Assembly: GCA_903930535.1 (NCBI GenBank)
Contig: CAIYYX010000027.1
Location: 1 to 40,450 of the forward strand
Source of the DNA: an uncultured Sterolibacterium sp.
GTDB taxonomy: Bacteria; Pseudomonadota; Gammaproteobacteria; Burkholderiales; Rhodocyclaceae
Direction: 5' to 3'
Length of the DNA stretch: 40,450 nt
Part shown: in pieces, positions 20,602-29,606 of the stretch
Layout: each line of letters starts with the position of its first letter
Numbering within the stretch: position 1 is the first letter of the stretch
Made by a program: the position numbers and the translations under genes
Notes under the pieces: model-generated
Databases searched by the model: none
What the model saw: only the letters and a program-made list of their open reading frames with translations
Told to the model about the DNA's origin: nothing

Positions 20602-21303
20602 TCAGCCGGCCACTTCCCGCTCTATCGCCTCCAGGCCGATGTGGCGCACATCGCGTCCCTTGGCCATGTAGATCACATATTCCGAAATATTCTTGGCATG
20701 GTCGCCGATGCGCTCGATCGACTTGGCGATGAACAGGAGATCCAGGGAGCGCGTGATGGTGCGCGGGTCTTCCATCATGAAGGTGATGAGTTGACGCATG
20801 ATGGCCTTGAATTCCGCGTCGACCTCCATGTCCTGGCGCACCACCTGCGCGGTTGCGGTGAGATCGAGGCGGGCGAAGGCGTCGAGCGCCTTCCTCAGCA
20901 TGTCAATGGTGGTGTCGACCATGTGACGAAGCTCGATGTGCGGCATCAGCGAAAGGTCGGCGCCGTGAATGGACTTCGCCATTTTCGCGATTTTTTTCGC
21001 TTCGTCGCCGACGCGCTCCAGATCGGTGATGGTCTTGATCACCATCATCACCATGCGCAGGTCGACGGCTGTGGGCTGGCGGCGCGCGATGATATGGGTG
21101 CAGGCCTCGTCCAGTTCGACTTCGAGACGATTGACCTGCTGGTCGTTGTCTATGGTCTGCTCTATCAGTTGCAGGTCCCCTTCGGCCAGACCTTCCATGG
21201 CCTTGATGATCTGCTGCTCGACCAGGCCACCCATCTGCAGCACGCGGGTGCGGATGTTCTCGAGGTCGGCGTCATACTGCTTGACGATATGTTCATTGCT
21301 CAT
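20602..21303 (-). CDS. phoU: Phosphate transport/PhoB system regulator PhoU
   Basis: All-helical metal-binding protein that damps the Pho regulon by linking the Pst transporter to the PhoR kinase. The 233-residue protein contains the two tandem PhoU three-helix repeats. Each repeat has a metal-binding E/D-rich helix: repeat 1 LERVGDEAKKIAKMAKSI and repeat 2 IERIGDHAKNISEYVIYMAKG. Unlike many genomes, no pstSCAB or phoBR genes lie beside it here; its neighbours are yggX (convergent) and rpiA (43 bp upstream). PsiE at 3.6 kb is the other phosphate-linked gene in the window. Confidence 0.94.
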   Translation of the reverse strand: MSNEHIVKQYDADLENIRTRVLQMGGLVEQQIIKAMEGLAEGDLQLIEQTIDNDQQVNRLEVELDEACTHIIARRQPTAVDLRMVMMVIKTITDLERVGDEAKKIAKMAKSIHGADLSLMPHIELRHMVDTTIDMLRKALDAFARLDLTATAQVVRQDMEVDAEFKAIMRQLITFMMEDPRTITRSLDLLFIAKSIERIGDHAKNISEYVIYMAKGRDVRHIGLEAIEREVAG

Positions 21304-21346
21304 GGCGATCCCTGACTTTTCTCAACTGCCCTAATCTATCAGGAGA

Positions 21347-22033
21347 TTATGACGGAATTGTTGCAGAAGTCACGGTCTTGACGCCAGCGGCTGTCGCCAG
21401 GAGCAGAATGTCTGCGGCGCGCCTCGCGAACAGGCCGTTGGTGACGACGCCGACGATGCGGTCGATGGCGGTCTCCAATGCCACGGGGTCGGCGATGGAC
21501 AGGCCATGCAGGTCGAGAATGAGATTGCCGTTATCGGTGATGAAGTTCTCGCGCAGTGTCGCTTGCCCTCCCAGCTTGGCCAGTTCGCGGCCGACATAGG
21601 CGCGCGCCATGGGAATGACTTCCACCGGCAGCGGGAACCTGCCCAGGGTCTGGACCAGTTTGCTCTGGTCGCAGAGGCAGACGAAGGTCTTCGCCACCGC
21701 AGCGACGATTTTCTCGCGGGTTAGCGCGCCGCCGCCGCCCTTGATCATCATCAGGCTCATGTCGATCTCGTCCGCGCCATCGACATAGATGGGCAGGTCC
21801 TCGACCTCGTTGAGGTCGAAGACGCGGATGCCATGGCCCTGGAGACGAACCCTTGTCGCCTCGGAACTGGCCACTGCGCCTGCGAGGCGGTCCTTGATCG
21901 CCGCCAGTTCATCGATGAAAAAGTTGGCTGTCGAACCCGTGCCGACGCCGATGATGGCGTGGGTCCCGATGTTTGCCGCGACATGGTCGCGCGCCGCGCG
22001 CGCCACCGCCTGTTTCTGTTCGTCCTGGGTCAT
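21347..22033 (-). CDS. rpiA: Ribose-5-phosphate isomerase A
   Basis: Interconverts ribose-5-phosphate and ribulose-5-phosphate, feeding phosphoribulokinase in the Calvin cycle and the pentose phosphate pathway. The 228-residue protein has [15 protein letters not shown] (phosphate loop), YVDGADEID (catalytic Asp) and [16 protein letters not shown] (catalytic Lys region), all characteristic of RpiA. Two ATGs are available; AAGGA lies eight bases before the inner one at 22033 (MTQDEQKQA) and touches the outer one at 22042, so the inner is preferred. It lies outside the main cbb cluster. A REP-like element separates it from lpdA, which reads toward it on the same strand. Confidence 0.95.
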   Translation of the reverse strand: MTQDEQKQAVARAARDHVAANIGTHAIIGVGTGSTANFFIDELAAIKDRLAGAVASSEATRVRLQGHGIRVFDLNEVEDLPIYVDGADEIDMSLMMIKGGGGALTREKIVAAVAKTFVCLCDQSKLVQTLGRFPLPVEVIPMARAYVGRELAKLGGQATLRENFITDNGNLILDLHGLSIADPVALETAIDRIVGVVTNGLFARRAADILLLATAAGVKTVTSATIPS

Positions 22034-22048
22034 TGCGATCATCCTTGT

Positions 22049-22094
22049 GTAGGTCGGGCTTCAGCCCGACAAGTCGGCCTAAAGGCCGACCTAC
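22049..22094. repeat. REP-like double palindrome, 46 nt
   Basis: It begins GTAGGTCGGGCTTCAGCCCGA and ends TCGGCCTAAAGGCCGACCTAC, giving two hairpins and one long overall pairing. Its length equals the copy at 10999; its right half differs by compensated changes (GGCC for GCCC). The lpdA TAG stop (22091-22093) is inside it. Confidence 0.85.
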
Positions 22095-23503
22095 CGTTTG
22101 CGCATGGGGGGAAGGTCTGTGCAATGACCCTCTGCAGCCTCTGCAGCCAGGCCTATGGATTCGCCCAGGGTCGGATGGGGGTGTATGGTCTTGCCGATGT
22201 CCAGGCTGTCTGCACCCATCTCTATCGCCAGCGCCACCTCGCCTATCAGGTCGCCGGCATGGGGGCCGACGATGGCGCCGCCGATGATGCGGTGCGTTTC
22301 GCTGGAGAAGAGCAGCTTGGTGAAGCCGTAGTCGGCGCCGTTGGCGATGGCGCGGCCGGAGGCGGCCCAGGGGAAGAGTCCCTTCTCGAAGGCAACCCCC
22401 TGCGCCTTCGCCTGTTCCTCGGTGATGCCCACCCAGGCGATCTCCGGATCCGTATAGGCGACGGAAGGGATCACCGTCGCGTCGAAGAAGGATTTCTGTC
22501 CCGCCGCCGCCTCGGCGGCGACATGCCCCTCATGCACCGCCTTGTGCGCGAGCATGGGTTGGCCGACGAGGTCGCCTATGGCGAAAATGTGCGGCACGTT
22601 GGTTTTCATCTGCCGGTCGACCTTGATGAATCCTCTGTTGTCTACGGCGACGCCGGCCTTCTCCGCCTCCAGTTTCGCCCCGTTGGGTGTGCGCCCGACT
22701 GCGACGAGAATCATGTCATAGAGTTGCGGACCCGGCGCCTGCTCGCCCTCGAATGTGACCTTGAGCCCATCTGCCAGGGCCTCGACCGCTGTCACCCGGG
22801 TCTTCAGCATCACTTTCTCGAAGCGCTTGGCGTTCCTCTTCTCGAACACCTTGACCAGATCGCGGTCGGCTCCCGGCATCAGTCCGTCCAGCATCTCGAC
22901 CACGCTGATTCGGGCACCCAGCGCCGAATACACCGTGGCCATCTCGAGACCGATGATGCCCCCGCCGATCACCAGAAGATGCTTTGGGATCGTACGCAGT
23001 TCCAGCGCGCCGGTGGAGTCCACGATGCGCGGATCTTCGGGCATGAAGGGAAGCTTCACCGGCTGGCTGCCGGCCGCAATGATGGCGGAGTCGAACTTCA
23101 CGATCTTGATGCCGCCGGCGGTCTCGACCGCCACACGATGGTCGTCCAAAAACTTGCCCACACCCTGAATGACCTCCACCTTGCGCGCCTTGGCCATGCC
23201 TGAGAGGCCGCCCGTCAGCTTGGAGACGACGGCACTTTTATGCGCGCGCAGCTTGTCGAGATTGACTTCAGGCGCGGCGAAAGTGACGCCAAGCGAAGAG
23301 AAATGCGCTGCCTCTTCCATGACTTCGGCGACATGCAGCAGCGCCTTCGAGGGGATGCAGCCGACATTGAGGCAGACTCCCCCCAGCGTCGGGTAGCGCT
23401 CCACCAGAACAGTCTTGAGACCCAGGTCGGCGGCGCGGAATGCCGCCGAATAGCCGCCCGGGCCGGCGCCAAGAACGAGAAGCTGGCATGTGGTTTCGCT
23501 CAT
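22091..23503 (-). CDS. lpdA: Dihydrolipoyl dehydrogenase (E3) of pyruvate dehydrogenase
   Basis: FAD enzyme that reoxidises the dihydrolipoyl groups of AceF with NAD. The 470-residue protein has the FAD motif VLGAGPGGYSAAFRAADLG, the redox disulfide GGVCLNVGCIPSK, the NAD motif VIGGGIIGLEMATVYSALG, IFAIGDLVG, and the C-terminal catalytic HPHPTLGES. The ATG at 23503 overlaps the aceF TGA by four bases; a longer frame to 23644 would lie wholly inside aceF and is rejected. The C-terminal TDLPPMRKR is normal for E3, yet its TAG stop is contributed by a REP-like palindrome. No extra N-terminal lipoyl domain is present on this E3. Confidence 0.96.
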   Translation of the reverse strand: MSETTCQLLVLGAGPGGYSAAFRAADLGLKTVLVERYPTLGGVCLNVGCIPSKALLHVAEVMEEAAHFSSLGVTFAAPEVNLDKLRAHKSAVVSKLTGGLSGMAKARKVEVIQGVGKFLDDHRVAVETAGGIKIVKFDSAIIAAGSQPVKLPFMPEDPRIVDSTGALELRTIPKHLLVIGGGIIGLEMATVYSALGARISVVEMLDGLMPGADRDLVKVFEKRNAKRFEKVMLKTRVTAVEALADGLKVTFEGEQAPGPQLYDMILVAVGRTPNGAKLEAEKAGVAVDNRGFIKVDRQMKTNVPHIFAIGDLVGQPMLAHKAVHEGHVAAEAAAGQKSFFDATVIPSVAYTDPEIAWVGITEEQAKAQGVAFEKGLFPWAASGRAIANGADYGFTKLLFSSETHRIIGGAIVGPHAGDLIGEVALAIEMGADSLDIGKTIHPHPTLGESIGLAAEAAEGHCTDLPPMRKR

Positions 23504-24795
23504 AGCAGTGTCCTGCCCATATCTGAAAGCAGTTGGCCGAGCAGGGAAGTGAAACGCGCCGCCTGTGCGCCGTCGATGACGCGGTGGTCGTAGGACAAGG
23601 ACAGCGGCAGCAGCAGGCGCGGCGCGAATGCCTTGCCGTCCCATTTCGGCTTCGTCTCGCTCCTTGAGACGCCGAGAATGGCCACTTCAGGCGCGTTGAT
23701 GATGGGCGTGAAGGCCGTGCCGCCGATGCCGCCCAGGGAGGATATCGAGAAGCAGCCGCCCTGCATTTCAGCCAGGGAGAGCTTGCCTTCCCTCGCCTTG
23801 GCCGAGAGCACCGTGGTTTCCGCGGCGATGGCAAGCACGCCCTTCTTGTCGGCATCCCTGATCACCGGCACGACCAGTCCATTGGGCGTGTCGGCGGCGA
23901 AGCCGATGTGGAAGTAGTTTTTGAGGACGAGATTGTCGCCGTCCAGGGATGCATTGAACTCGGGATACTTCTTCAGGGCGGACACCGCGGCCTTGATGAG
24001 GAAAGCCAGCAGCGTCACCTTGACCTCGCGCTGGTCGCGGTTGACTGCGACGCGGAAGGCCTCAACGTCGGTGATGTCGGCCTCGTCGAACTGGGTGACA
24101 TGAGGAATCATCACCCAGTTGCGGGCGAGATTTGCACCGGCGATTTTCTTGATGCGCGACAGCGGTTTTCTTTCGACCGCTCCGAACTTGGCGAAGTCGA
24201 CCACCGGCCAGGGGAGAAGATTAAGGCCTGCGCCGGCGGGGGCAGCGCCAGTGCCCGAAGCCAGATTCGCCAGCGCACTCTTGACATAGGACTGCACGTC
24301 CTCCTTGAGGACGCGACCCTTGGGTCCGCTGCCCTTGACGCGGGTCACGTCCACGCCGAGTTCGCGCGCGAAGCGGCGCAGCGAGGGGCTGGCATGGGCT
24401 TTGGCAGAACTGCCGCCCGTCTCGGCTATGGCGGCCGCAGGTAAAGGTGCCGCAGTCTTTGCCGGCGGGGAAGCCGGCTGCGCTGCGGACTGAGATGCGG
24501 GTTGTGAAGTCGGCTGTGAAACTGGCACAGATGCGGGCTGGGACGTGGCAACTCCATCGGTTTCCAGAAGCAGCACCAGAGTGCCTTCAGAAACCTTGTC
24601 GCCGACCTTGAGCTTCACTTCCTTCACGATGCCGGCGGCAGGCGAGGGCATTTCTATGCTGGCCTTGTCGGACTCCAGGGTGAGCACACCGTCCTCTGCC
24701 TTGATATGGTCGCCGACCTTCACCATGAGTTCGATCACGGGCACGTCGTGGAAACCCCCGATGTCCGGCACTTTGACTTCCAAGATCTGCGACAT
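23500..24795 (-). CDS. aceF: Pyruvate dehydrogenase E2, dihydrolipoamide acetyltransferase
   Basis: Core of the pyruvate dehydrogenase complex; transfers acetyl groups from lipoyl-lysine to CoA. The 431-residue protein has one lipoyl domain (residues 1-80) with the lipoylated Lys in TLESDKASIEMPS. A Ser/Gln/Pro/Ala-rich linker (about 85-130) repeats SQPAS-like units. A peripheral subunit-binding domain follows (ASPSLRRFARELGVDVTRVKGSGPKGRVLKEDV), then the acyltransferase domain with catalytic SYDHRVIDGAQAARF. Having one lipoyl domain rather than three is common outside enterobacteria. AAGGA six bases before the ATG at 24795 supports this start over the ATG two codons upstream. It lies 9 bp after aceE. 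Confidence 0.95.
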   Translation of the reverse strand: MSQILEVKVPDIGGFHDVPVIELMVKVGDHIKAEDGVLTLESDKASIEMPSPAAGIVKEVKLKVGDKVSEGTLVLLLETDGVATSQPASVPVSQPTSQPASQSAAQPASPPAKTAAPLPAAAIAETGGSSAKAHASPSLRRFARELGVDVTRVKGSGPKGRVLKEDVQSYVKSALANLASGTGAAPAGAGLNLLPWPVVDFAKFGAVERKPLSRIKKIAGANLARNWVMIPHVTQFDEADITDVEAFRVAVNRDQREVKVTLLAFLIKAAVSALKKYPEFNASLDGDNLVLKNYFHIGFAADTPNGLVVPVIRDADKKGVLAIAAETTVLSAKAREGKLSLAEMQGGCFSISSLGGIGGTAFTPIINAPEVAILGVSRSETKPKWDGKAFAPRLLLPLSLSYDHRVIDGAQAARFTSLLGQLLSDMGRTLL

Positions 24796-24804
24796 GGGCA
24801 TTCC

Positions 24805-27483
24805 TTAAACCGTGAGCGGGTTGGGCTTGTTCGGGTCGATGCCGTATTTGGCGATGGCCTCGGCGACCTTCGTCTGAATGATCTGACCGTCATCTGCGAG
24901 TGCTTTCAATGCGGCGACGGCGACGAAGTGGCGGTCGACCTCGAAGAAGTGACGCAACTTCTCGCGCGTATCCGAGCGGCCGAAACCGTCTGTGCCGAGC
25001 ACGGCATAGCGGCGCGGCACGAAGGCGCGTATTTGTTCGGCGAAGGCATGGACATAGTCGGTCGCTGCGATCACGGGCCCTTGCGTCTCCTTCAGACACC
25101 GCTCGACATGGGAGAGCCTGGGCGGCTCAGCCGGGTGCAGCAGGTTCCAGCGCGCCGCGGCCTGTCCGTCGCGGCCGAGTTCGGTGAAGGAGGGGCAGCT
25201 CCAGATGTCGCTTTCCACTCCCCAGTCATCTCGCAACAGGGTCGCGGCGGCGATCACCTCGCGCAGTATCGAGCCAGATCCCAGGAGTTGGACGCGCGGT
25301 GAGTTGCCCGCTCTACCCTGCCCGAAGAGGTACATGCCTTTCAGGATGCCGCTCTCTGCGCCATCCGGCATGGCCGGGTGTTCGTAGTTCTCGTTCAGCA
25401 GCGTGAGGTAGTAGAAGACGTCCTCCTGCTCGCGGTACATCCTCCTCAGCCCGTCGGCGACGATGACTGCCACCTCGTAGGAGAAGGTCGGGTCGTAGGA
25501 GATGCAGTTGGGAATCAGGGATGACTGGATGTGGCTGTGGCCATCCTCGTGCTGCAGCCCCTCGCCGTTCAAGGTGGTGCGCCCGGAAGTGCCGCCCAAG
25601 AGGAAGCCGCGGCAGCGCGAGTCTCCCGCCGCCCAGGCGAGATCGCCGAAGCGCTGGAAGCCGAACATCGAATAGTAGATGAAGAAGGGCATCATCTGCA
25701 CGCCGTGGGTGCTGTAGGCGCTGGCTGCAGCCATCCAGCTCGCCATGGCGCCCGCTTCGGTGATGCCTTCCTGAAGGATCTGGCCGTCCTTCGACTCCTT
25801 GTAGAACATCAGCTGGTCGGCATCCTGCGGTGTGTAATTCTGGCCCACCGAAGACCAGATTCCGAGCTGGCGGAACATGCCTTCCATGCCGAAGGTGCGC
25901 GACTCGTCCGCGACGATGGGCACGACATGGCGGCCTACATTCTTGTCCTTGACCAGGATGTTGAGGAGTCTCACGAAGGCCATGGTGGTCGAGAACTCCC
26001 GACCCTCTCCGGAAGCCTTGGTCACGGGCGCGAAGGCCGAGAGTGCCGGCACATCCAGTGGTTCGGCCTTCGTCCTGCGATGCGGCAGATAGCCGCCCAG
26101 GGCGAGGCGGCGCTCGCGCATATAGGTAATCTCGGGCGAGTCCGCCGGTGGCACGATGTACTCCAGGTTCTCCACCTGTTCGTCCGACAGCGGCAGTTCG
26201 AAGCGGTCGCGGAAGGCCTTGAGCGAGGTCGTGCCCATCTTCTTCTGCTGATGCGTGATGTTCTGCGCTTCTCCCGCTTCGCCCATGCCGAAGCCCTTGA
26301 TGCTCTTGGTCAGGATCACGGTCGGCTGGCCGCTGTGAGCGACCGCAGCGGCATAGGCGGCATAGACCTTGTGCGGATCGTGGCCGCCGCGATTGAGCCG
26401 CCAGATGTCGTCGTCAGACCAGTTTGCGACCATGGCCTTCAGTTCTGGATACTTGCCGAAGAAGTGCTCGCGCACATAGGCTCCGTCCTTGGACTTGAAG
26501 GTCTGGTAGTCGCCATCTACGCATTCTTCCATGCGCTTTTGCAGTATGCCGGTCTTGTCCTGGGCGAGCAGGACATCCCAGTAGCCGCCCCAGATGACCT
26601 TGATGACGTTCCAGCCGGCGCCGCGGAAATCCGCCTCCAGTTCCTGGATGATCTTGCCGTTGCCGCGCACCGGTCCGTCCAGGCGCTGCAGATTGCAGTT
26701 GATGACGAACACCAGATTGTCGAGATTCTCGCGGCCGGCCAGGCCTATGGCGCCCAGGGATTCAGGCTCGTCCATCTCGCCGTCGCCCATGAAGGCCCAG
26801 ACCTTGCGGTTTTCTGTCTTCGCCATGCTGCGATCGGCGAGATACTTCATGAAGCGAGCCTGGTAGATGGCCTGCAGCGGCCCAAGGCCCATGGAGACCG
26901 TCGGGAACTGCCAGAAGTCCGGCATCAGCCAGGGATGCGGATAGGACGACATTCCCTTGCGGTCTACTTCGCGGCGGAAGTTGTCCATCTGCTCGCGGGA
27001 GAGACGCCCGAGCATGAAGGCCCGCGCGTATACGCCCGGGCCGGAGTGACCCTGAAAATAGATCAGGTCGCCGCCGTGATCTGCTGAAGGTGCGCGCCAG
27101 AAATGGTTGAAGCCGACGTCGTAGAGCGTGGCGGCGGAGGCGAAGCTGGCGATATGGCCGCCCAGTGTCGAGTCCTCCTTGTTCGCCCGCAGCACCATGG
27201 CCAGCGCGTTCCAGCGCACATAGGCGCGGATCTTGTTCTCCAACTCGTGGTTGCCCGGGTTGGGCGTCTCCTTGCCGGGCGGGATGGTGTTGATGTAGGC
27301 GGTGGTGGCCTTGTAGGGAAGGTTTATTCCTTCGCTGCGCGCGAACTCGACCAGGCGCTCTATCAGGTAATGGGCGCGCTCGCCACCCTCCTCTGCGATC
27401 ACGCTTTCCAGGGCATCGAGCCACTCCTGGGTTTCCTGCGCATCAAGATCGACGTGGGGCGGGGTGTAGGGCAAGGCGGGCAT
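24805..27483 (-). CDS. aceE: Pyruvate dehydrogenase E1, homodimeric type
   Basis: Thiamine-diphosphate decarboxylase that starts conversion of pyruvate to acetyl-CoA. Its 892 residues fit the homodimeric Gram-negative E1. Conserved pieces include LGGHIASFASAATLYDVGFNHFWRA, YFQGHSGPGVYARAF, the ThDP motif FMGDGEMDEPES running to INCNLQRLDGPVRGN, and VPIVADESRTFGMEGMFRQLGIW. The start ATG at 27483 has AAGGAG six bases upstream. It heads the aceE-aceF-lpdA operon, with a good sigma70 promoter about 100 bp before it (27581-27609, minus). No lactate- or PdhR-type regulator gene is adjacent. Confidence 0.97.
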   Translation of the reverse strand: MPALPYTPPHVDLDAQETQEWLDALESVIAEEGGERAHYLIERLVEFARSEGINLPYKATTAYINTIPPGKETPNPGNHELENKIRAYVRWNALAMVLRANKEDSTLGGHIASFASAATLYDVGFNHFWRAPSADHGGDLIYFQGHSGPGVYARAFMLGRLSREQMDNFRREVDRKGMSSYPHPWLMPDFWQFPTVSMGLGPLQAIYQARFMKYLADRSMAKTENRKVWAFMGDGEMDEPESLGAIGLAGRENLDNLVFVINCNLQRLDGPVRGNGKIIQELEADFRGAGWNVIKVIWGGYWDVLLAQDKTGILQKRMEECVDGDYQTFKSKDGAYVREHFFGKYPELKAMVANWSDDDIWRLNRGGHDPHKVYAAYAAAVAHSGQPTVILTKSIKGFGMGEAGEAQNITHQQKKMGTTSLKAFRDRFELPLSDEQVENLEYIVPPADSPEITYMRERRLALGGYLPHRRTKAEPLDVPALSAFAPVTKASGEGREFSTTMAFVRLLNILVKDKNVGRHVVPIVADESRTFGMEGMFRQLGIWSSVGQNYTPQDADQLMFYKESKDGQILQEGITEAGAMASWMAAASAYSTHGVQMMPFFIYYSMFGFQRFGDLAWAAGDSRCRGFLLGGTSGRTTLNGEGLQHEDGHSHIQSSLIPNCISYDPTFSYEVAVIVADGLRRMYREQEDVFYYLTLLNENYEHPAMPDGAESGILKGMYLFGQGRAGNSPRVQLLGSGSILREVIAAATLLRDDWGVESDIWSCPSFTELGRDGQAAARWNLLHPAEPPRLSHVERCLKETQGPVIAATDYVHAFAEQIRAFVPRRYAVLGTDGFGRSDTREKLRHFFEVDRHFVAVAALKALADDGQIIQTKVAEAIAKYGIDPNKPNPLTV

Positions 27484-27580
27484 GGTTGTCTCCTTCTTGA
27501 GAGCCCGCTTGTCGCAGGCCTTTAGGGCACAGCTTAATACGAAGTGGGAAGCGACAGCTAACTTCTCTGGTGTGTTTCAC

Positions 27581-27609
27581 ATTATAAAACCTGACTTCGT
27601 ATCGTGCAA
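27581..27609 (-). promoter_or_regulatory. Sigma70 promoter of the aceE operon
   Basis: On the minus strand TTGCAC (27604-27609) and a perfect TATAAT (27581-27586) are separated by exactly 17 bp. Transcription would start near 27574, leaving an untranslated leader of about 90 nt before aceE. Confidence 0.65.
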
Positions 27610-27653
27610 TATGTCTTTCCGGCCCCCTGCCCAACGTGTTCGTATCCGGGAAA

Positions 27654-27667
27654 TTGACGTAAATCAA
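27654..27667 (+). promoter_or_regulatory. FNR/ANR-type box upstream of iorA
   Basis: TTGACGTAAATCAA matches the consensus TTGAT-N4-ATCAA at 9 of 10 defined positions. Its centre is about 40 bp before the start predicted from the AATAAT -10 element (27688-27693), the spacing of class II FNR-activated promoters. It fits an oxygen-sensitive Fe-S oxidoreductase operon. Confidence 0.6.
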
Positions 27668-27690
27668 GCGCACTCCTGCGTTTTGGCAAT

Positions 27691-27710
27691 AATCTGTAAA
27701 ATTACAGATT
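27691..27710 (+). promoter_or_regulatory. Palindromic operator candidate before iorA
   Basis: The perfect 9-bp arms AATCTGTAA and TTACAGATT are separated by AA. The 20-nt site overlaps the -10 element and presumed transcription start and ends 18 bp before the iorA ATG, a position typical of a repressor operator. No candidate repressor gene lies nearby. Confidence 0.6.
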
Positions 27711-27728
27711 TCATTGAGGCAGGCAAAA

Positions 27729-29606
27729 ATGGCGGCAACCCCGGCGGCAGCAACCCAAGCGACAGCGGCATCCTCCCGTGCACTTCTCTCAGGCAACGAA
27801 GCCATCTCCCGCGCCGTATGGGAGTCCGGCGTGGCTGTCGCCGCAGGCTATCCAGGCACGCCCGCTACCGAGATGCTGGAAACGTTGGCCACTTTTCCTG
27901 ATCTCTATGTCGAATGGTCGGTCAATGAGAAGGTTTCGCTCGAGGTTGCGATAGGCGCCTCCATGGCCGGTTCGCGTTCCTTCTGCGCCATGAAGCATGT
28001 CGGCATGAACGTCGCCTCCGACGCCCTGATGACGCTGACCCTGACCGGAGCCAATGGCGGCCTGGTGATCGCCGTGGCCGACGACGTTGGTCTGTCCTCC
28101 TCGCAGAATGAACAGGACTCGCGCTACTGGGGCCGCTTCGCCCACCTGCCGGTGTTCGAACCGTCTGACTCCCAGGAAGCCTATCAGATGGCGAAGGCGG
28201 CTTACCTGCTTTCGGAAGAGTATCAGGTGCCAGTGCTGTTGCGCCTGACCACCCGCATCTGCCATGTCAAGGGCATGGTCAACATCGGTGAGCGAGTGCC
28301 GCACGAGGCCGCAGGCTTCGCAAAGAATGCGCGGCGCTGGGTGATGGTGCCCGGTCACGCCAAGGAGCGCCTGCCGCTGATGTTCGAGCGCGAGCAGACG
28401 CTGCGTTCTGTTTCCGAGGAGTCGCCCTTCAACTTCGTAACCGAGGGAAGCGATAGCCGCATCGGCTTCGTCGCTTCGGGTCCGGTTTGGATGCATGTGC
28501 GCGAAACCTTTCCCGATGCGCCGCTGTTCAAGCTCGGCTTCTCCTGTCCGGTGCCCCTGGAGAAAATCCGCGCCTTTGCCGCAACGGTCGACAGGCTTCT
28601 GGTGGTCGAGGAGACCGAGCCTCTGGTGGAAATGGAATTGAAGGCTGCTGGCATCGCATGCCTGGGCAAGGACGTCCTGCCGAAGATCGGAGAACTCGCC
28701 CCGGAAATCCTCAGGCCAGCCGTGGCGCGACTGTTCGGCGAAACCCTGCCGGAGCCCGCCCTCAAACCGGCCAAGGTTTTTCCGCGGCCGCCGACGATGT
28801 GCGTGGCCTGTCCCCACCTCGGCGTCTATTACACCTTGGCGCAACTGAAGAACGTCACCGTCGCCGGCGACATCGGCTGTTACACCCTGGGCGCAGGCCA
28901 TCCCTGGAACGCGCTTGATTCCACCATTTCCATGGGCGCCTCGATGGGTGTCGCCCTCGGCCTCGACAAGGGACGCGGCGCCTCCGACCGCGACAGGAAA
29001 ATCGTCGCCGTGATCGGCGACTCCACCTTCATGCACATGGGCATGCAGGGTCTCCTGGACATCACCTACAATCGCGGCAATGTCACCGTCCTCCTGCTCG
29101 ACAATCGCACCGTCGGCATGACCGGCGGCCAGGACAATCCCGCTTCCGGCCGCGACATCCACGGTCTGGGCTCGCCCCGCGTCGATTTCGCGAAGCTTTG
29201 CGAGGCGCTCGGTGTCGCGCCCGAGCGCATCCGCAAGGTGGACCCCTACCAGTTGCCGGTGCTGTTCAAGGCGCTGCGCGAGGAGACCAAGATTCCCGGC
29301 CCCTCGGTCATCATCACCGACCGCCCCTGCGTCCTGATAGACGACTACGAGAGTCTGAAGCCTTATACTGTCATCAGTGACAAATGCACTGGCTGCGGCA
29401 ACTGCGTGGACATCGGTTGCCCGGCGATTCATGTGAACCGCCGCGAGAAGGTGGTGAAGCCATCGGGCAAGGAGGTCGAGTTGCAATTCGTGGACATCGA
29501 GACCGCCGCCTGCACCGGTTGCGGCCTCTGCCTTCAGCCTTGCGCGCCCGATGCCATTGTCGCGGCGGTACCGGTCCATACCATCAACTTCGTGAAAAAG
29601 CTTTGA
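27729..29606 (+). CDS. iorA: Indolepyruvate ferredoxin oxidoreductase, alpha subunit
   Basis: Oxidatively decarboxylates aryl pyruvates (indolepyruvate, phenylpyruvate) to aryl-acetyl-CoA with ferredoxin, in aromatic amino acid breakdown. The 625-residue protein has an N-terminal pyruvate-oxidoreductase pyrimidine domain (GYPGTPATEMLETLA), a middle transketolase-C-like domain, a ThDP-binding domain (IGDSTFMHMGMQGLLDITYN, then NRTVGMTGGQDNP), and a C-terminal double ferredoxin segment. The clusters show CTGCGNCVDIGC and CTGCGLCLQPC with their extra cysteines. The ATG at 27729 is used; a TTG five codons upstream is the alternative. Its stop overlaps the iorB start. The FNR-type box suggests expression under low oxygen. 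Confidence 0.95.
   Translation: MAATPAAATQATAASSRALLSGNEAISRAVWESGVAVAAGYPGTPATEMLETLATFPDLYVEWSVNEKVSLEVAIGASMAGSRSFCAMKHVGMNVASDALMTLTLTGANGGLVIAVADDVGLSSSQNEQDSRYWGRFAHLPVFEPSDSQEAYQMAKAAYLLSEEYQVPVLLRLTTRICHVKGMVNIGERVPHEAAGFAKNARRWVMVPGHAKERLPLMFEREQTLRSVSEESPFNFVTEGSDSRIGFVASGPVWMHVRETFPDAPLFKLGFSCPVPLEKIRAFAATVDRLLVVEETEPLVEMELKAAGIACLGKDVLPKIGELAPEILRPAVARLFGETLPEPALKPAKVFPRPPTMCVACPHLGVYYTLAQLKNVTVAGDIGCYTLGAGHPWNALDSTISMGASMGVALGLDKGRGASDRDRKIVAVIGDSTFMHMGMQGLLDITYNRGNVTVLLLDNRTVGMTGGQDNPASGRDIHGLGSPRVDFAKLCEALGVAPERIRKVDPYQLPVLFKALREETKIPGPSVIITDRPCVLIDDYESLKPYTVISDKCTGCGNCVDIGCPAIHVNRREKVVKPSGKEVELQFVDIETAACTGCGLCLQPCAPDAIVAAVPVHTINFVKKL

Noticed and set aside
27789..29579. 596-codon minus-strand frame opposite iorA
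   Set aside because: Antisense shadow; iorA has full motif support.
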